This document shows, piece by piece, positions 61,774 to 64,000 of a stretch of 64,000 nucleotides of DNA. This DNA is from Molanna angustata (lineage: Eukaryota > Arthropoda > Insecta > Trichoptera > Molannidae): assembly GCA_963576475.1 (NCBI GenBank), contig OY754984.1, positions 17,516,715 through 17,580,714 on the forward strand. The letters are read 5' to 3'. The position numbers were made by a program, and so were the translations under genes. The stretch's first letter is position 1; every line of letters begins with the position of its first letter. The notes under the pieces were generated by a model. That model did not search any database. It worked only from the letters and a program-made list of their open reading frames with translations, and was not told the DNA's origin.

Positions 61774-61981
61774 GACCGCCGCCGTGGCACAGTTAGTAAG
61801 CCATTCGGTTTCTGTGCAGGCGTAATGGGTTCGATTCCCAGCAGAGGTGAAATTTATTTAAATTAATTTCTCACGCAAATATTGCTTCTCTGGGCTGGAT
61901 ACACTGGTTGGTTGGAATAAATTGCCATAAGGCAATAAACTCGCCACTTGCGCGGGGTACAAGGAAGTGTTCATTATTATT
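61774..61981 (+). mobile_element. SINE-3, tRNA-derived with LINE-like tail
   Basis: The head is GACCGCCGCCGTGGCACAGT (A box at 61785-61800) with B box GGTTCGATTCC (61828-61838), then a body with AAATTTATTTAAATTAATTT. The 3' part GGTTGGTTGGAATAAATTGC, then CATAAGGCAATAAACTCGCC, matches the LINE stem-loop end at 570-615. The tail is GGAAGTGTTCATTATTATT. Twin of 30893-31100. Confidence 0.85.
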
Positions 61982-61984
61982 CCC

Positions 61985-62860
61985 TTATTATGTGCCCTAG
62001 ATATGCGATCTTGCCATAGATTTTACTAAATGACGTAGTTTGCAAATTTTGTATGAATCGAAGTGAGGCTTTTTTCCGCGGGGCTTTTGACAACAAGGTG
62101 GACAGACCACATCGTTTTTATAAAGAAAATAACGACTAATGTGAATTGTTTTCGAATTTATTTGTCAAAAAAAAACACTGCGTTCATTAAGATTTAGAGA
62201 ACATTTATCTAGAAAGTGTTGAAATGTATGGGAAATTGCAATATGTTGCCAGCCACGACGTAAAACGCGCGATATACCATGACTCACTTATTGCACGTAG
62301 TACTCCATCTAGTACCTATACTCGTAGTACTCCATCTAGTACTATATTATATGAAAATCTTTGGATTTGGATCATGTGGACTTTTATTGTAGACATGAGT
62401 TGCCTGGTTGTTGAGTGCTTTTTTGGTGTATTCAATTAAATAAATTCGATTAAAATAGACTGTAAACTTTAAATACAAGCTTCTTTGTACGTAATATGCG
62501 CCTCGCACGTATATTAAATATCCTAGATATGCAAATAGTGTATAAAAAGACGAACATTTATTTAAAACGATGGCTTATTCTAAGGTGAGCCTTCGATTCG
62601 AATCAATAAAATTATTCCACCTGTAACCAATTTGCATACAGAATAGTAACATTTCACTATATTATTGTGAAGGAGAGACGAGATAAGGAATTGATGCCCT
62701 TTTTTGTGGAGGTTCACTTGCTACGTTCGCAAATCGTTTGACTAAATTTCCAAGTGAATCCGTAAAAAAACATCCATCTTAGAAAACAGAATAATAATTA
62801 ATTATCTCAATAAATACTAAAGACTTTAAATTTAAGTGTATTTTTATTGAAAAACTTTTT
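61985..62860. other. No firm feature
   Basis: GTAGTACTCCATCTAGTAC is repeated twice, 27 bp apart, at 62298-62343. Otherwise nothing recognised. Confidence 0.4.
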
Positions 62861-62863
62861 TTT

Positions 62864-63010
62864 AACATCTCAATATAGAGTCAACAATATCCCAACTTCG
62901 TCTCTATTGAGATGATAAAAAAAAGTTTGTCAATAAAAATATCATTTGACTCCCGGAAGGGAAAGAAAACCAATGTTTGCGGATATGCAATTAAAAAAAT
63001 ATTCGATTTA
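62864..63010 (-). mobile_element. FB-1-related short copy, reversed
   Basis: The complement reads CGAATATTTTTTTAATTGCA, CGCAAACATTGG, CCGGGAGTCAAATGATATTT, CTCAATAGAGACGAAGTTGG, then ATTGAGATGTTAAAAA. Both outer ends are present; the long arms are nearly absent. Confidence 0.7.
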
Positions 63011-63059
63011 AATGAAAATAAAAATTCAATAATAAGCAAGTACTCTAGACTTGAATTTT

Positions 63060-63430
63060 TTTTTTAATTCTCGACATCACTCAAGTCACTCTACAAAGAA
63101 TTAAAATTTTGTATGGAAACCATTCACCATTTTCACAAAATGAGATTTAAATATATTATTACGAAAAATTGATAATTATTCAATGCCGTTTTACGAAAGT
63201 ACTGCGCCTTTTTATCAGTTTACCAAATAACTTTTTTTACGAGTTTCCTAAGTTTGGAGTCACTTTGAAATATTTGACAGTTAAAAAAATTAAGAAGCAC
63301 TCTTCCGATATCCTTCAAAATCTTATGGGGTCAAAGCGAGTATTATATATACAAATTTAAAATTTTTGTAAAGAATCGAATGAGTACTTTAGTCTATAAT
63401 CAATATAGTAGAAAAAACACGCCGTACATA
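63060..63430 (+). mobile_element. HINE-2 interior segment
   Basis: Parallels 9065-9450 (TTTTGTATGGAAA-CATTCACC, GAGTCACTTTGAAATATTTG, ACTTTAGTCTATAATC, ACGCCGTACATAGCACACA). It switches abruptly to reversed HINE-1 at CAGTCAGTCC. Confidence 0.65.
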
Positions 63431-63720
63431 GCACACAGCCCACAGCAGTCAGTCCTTTTTTCCAATCCAGAATATGAAAATGCCTTGATGGTATGTTTTT
63501 GAAGATTAGGTATAAAATTATTGAGTTTCCCCGTAGATATTGTGTAGTCTTTACTGCCATACAAATTGTATGAAACGATGTCGCCACTAAATTCTATTTT
63601 TACAAAAATTGTAAAAAAAGTTTGATATGTAGGTACTACTTGTATACATGTATGTATTTTTTATAGAAAATTTATCTTATTGGAGTGCTTAGGCGTTTTT
63701 CGATATAAGAAAAAACGAAA
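63431..63720 (-). mobile_element. HINE-1 interior segment, reversed
   Basis: The complement parallels 12700-13000 (CGAAAAACGC, GGCGACATCGTTTCATACAA, CACAATATCTACGG, ATCAAGGCATTTTCATATTC). No terminus present. Confidence 0.6.
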
Positions 63721-63903
63721 TTTGTGCAATTTAACAAATAAAATGTTTTTTTCACTACAAAAGGTTGAGAAATCATGAAACTTTTTCTAACCACATAATA
63801 ATCTACCCTAGTTGCACATACCTATTTCATTTTTGATAACAAATTAAATAAATTATTTTATGTTTTTCATTATCTTTGTACATGATGGTCAGTAAATGTA
63901 TAC

Positions 63904-64000
63904 GAAAACGAGTGGGTTGTGGCCAACGCTAAACTCCTCAATATTTAGTCATTCTACATAGTATTCAAGTTTTGTATGGAAAACATTCACCATTTTCATG
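63904..64000 (+). mobile_element. HINE-2 left end, cut by the window
   Basis: GAAAACGAGTGGGTTGTGGC, then CAACGCTAAACTCCTCA and TCATTCTACATAGTATTCAA, parallel to 9028-9120. Confidence 0.7.

Overview
The window is AT-rich, intron-scale eukaryotic DNA and almost certainly comes from an insect. A moth or butterfly is most likely (inference). The support is: many degenerate non-LTR retrotransposon ends of the kinds common in Lepidoptera, three tRNA-derived SINE families, Helentron-like non-autonomous elements, scattered GTAGGTACCTAC palindromes, and a degenerate (TTAGG)n stretch, the usual insect telomere unit. I found no convincing host gene, no genuine tRNA or rRNA gene, and nothing bacterial or viral. 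Nearly every long open frame belongs to a transposon fragment or to a tandem repeat whose unit length keeps frames open.

Layout. 0-9 kb: LINE 3' ends, a palindromic CAGGGG MITE (2135-2313), a second copy carrying a nested PIF/Harbinger-like element (3166-4270), and pieces of two Helentron-like families, here named HINE-1 and HINE-2. 9-14 kb: a HINE-2 copy, a short LINE insertion with a perfect 12-bp target duplication, and a 2.3-kb HINE-1 copy holding a SINE plus a MITE that itself holds a foldback element. 15-23 kb: a reverse-transcriptase fragment, LINE and SINE relics, and the intact foldback FB-1 (19387-20203). 23.9-25.4 kb: two adjoining satellite-like arrays. 26-31 kb: a Penelope-like relic, a mariner-type MITE, a TTAA-flanked foldback, and a HINE-2 copy split by a SINE. 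34-40 kb: a Helitron-like element swollen by an 18-bp minisatellite, arrays with 72-bp and 48-bp units, and a near-perfect 308-bp inverted repeat. 40-47 kb: more HINE-1, a LINE inserted antisense into its own family with a 12-bp target duplication, and a GC-rich palindromic element. 51-55 kb: a 16-bp array grown inside a repeat, the fifth CAGGGG MITE, and a long HINE-2 copy. 58-61 kb: an R4/Dong-like LINE fragment in TAA repeats, and two different LINE fragments fused. The right end is again HINE-2, HINE-1 and FB-1 material.

There is no pathway here. The biology is turnover: repeated nesting, recognisable target duplications, capture of LINE tails by other elements, and conversion of dispersed-element termini into tandem satellites. 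Family names such as LINE-T, LINE-G, LINE-R, SINE-1 to 3, FB-1 and HINE-1/2 are local labels defined in the entries. Repeat copies were aligned by eye, so boundaries are mostly good to a few bases where target duplications are given and to tens of bases elsewhere.
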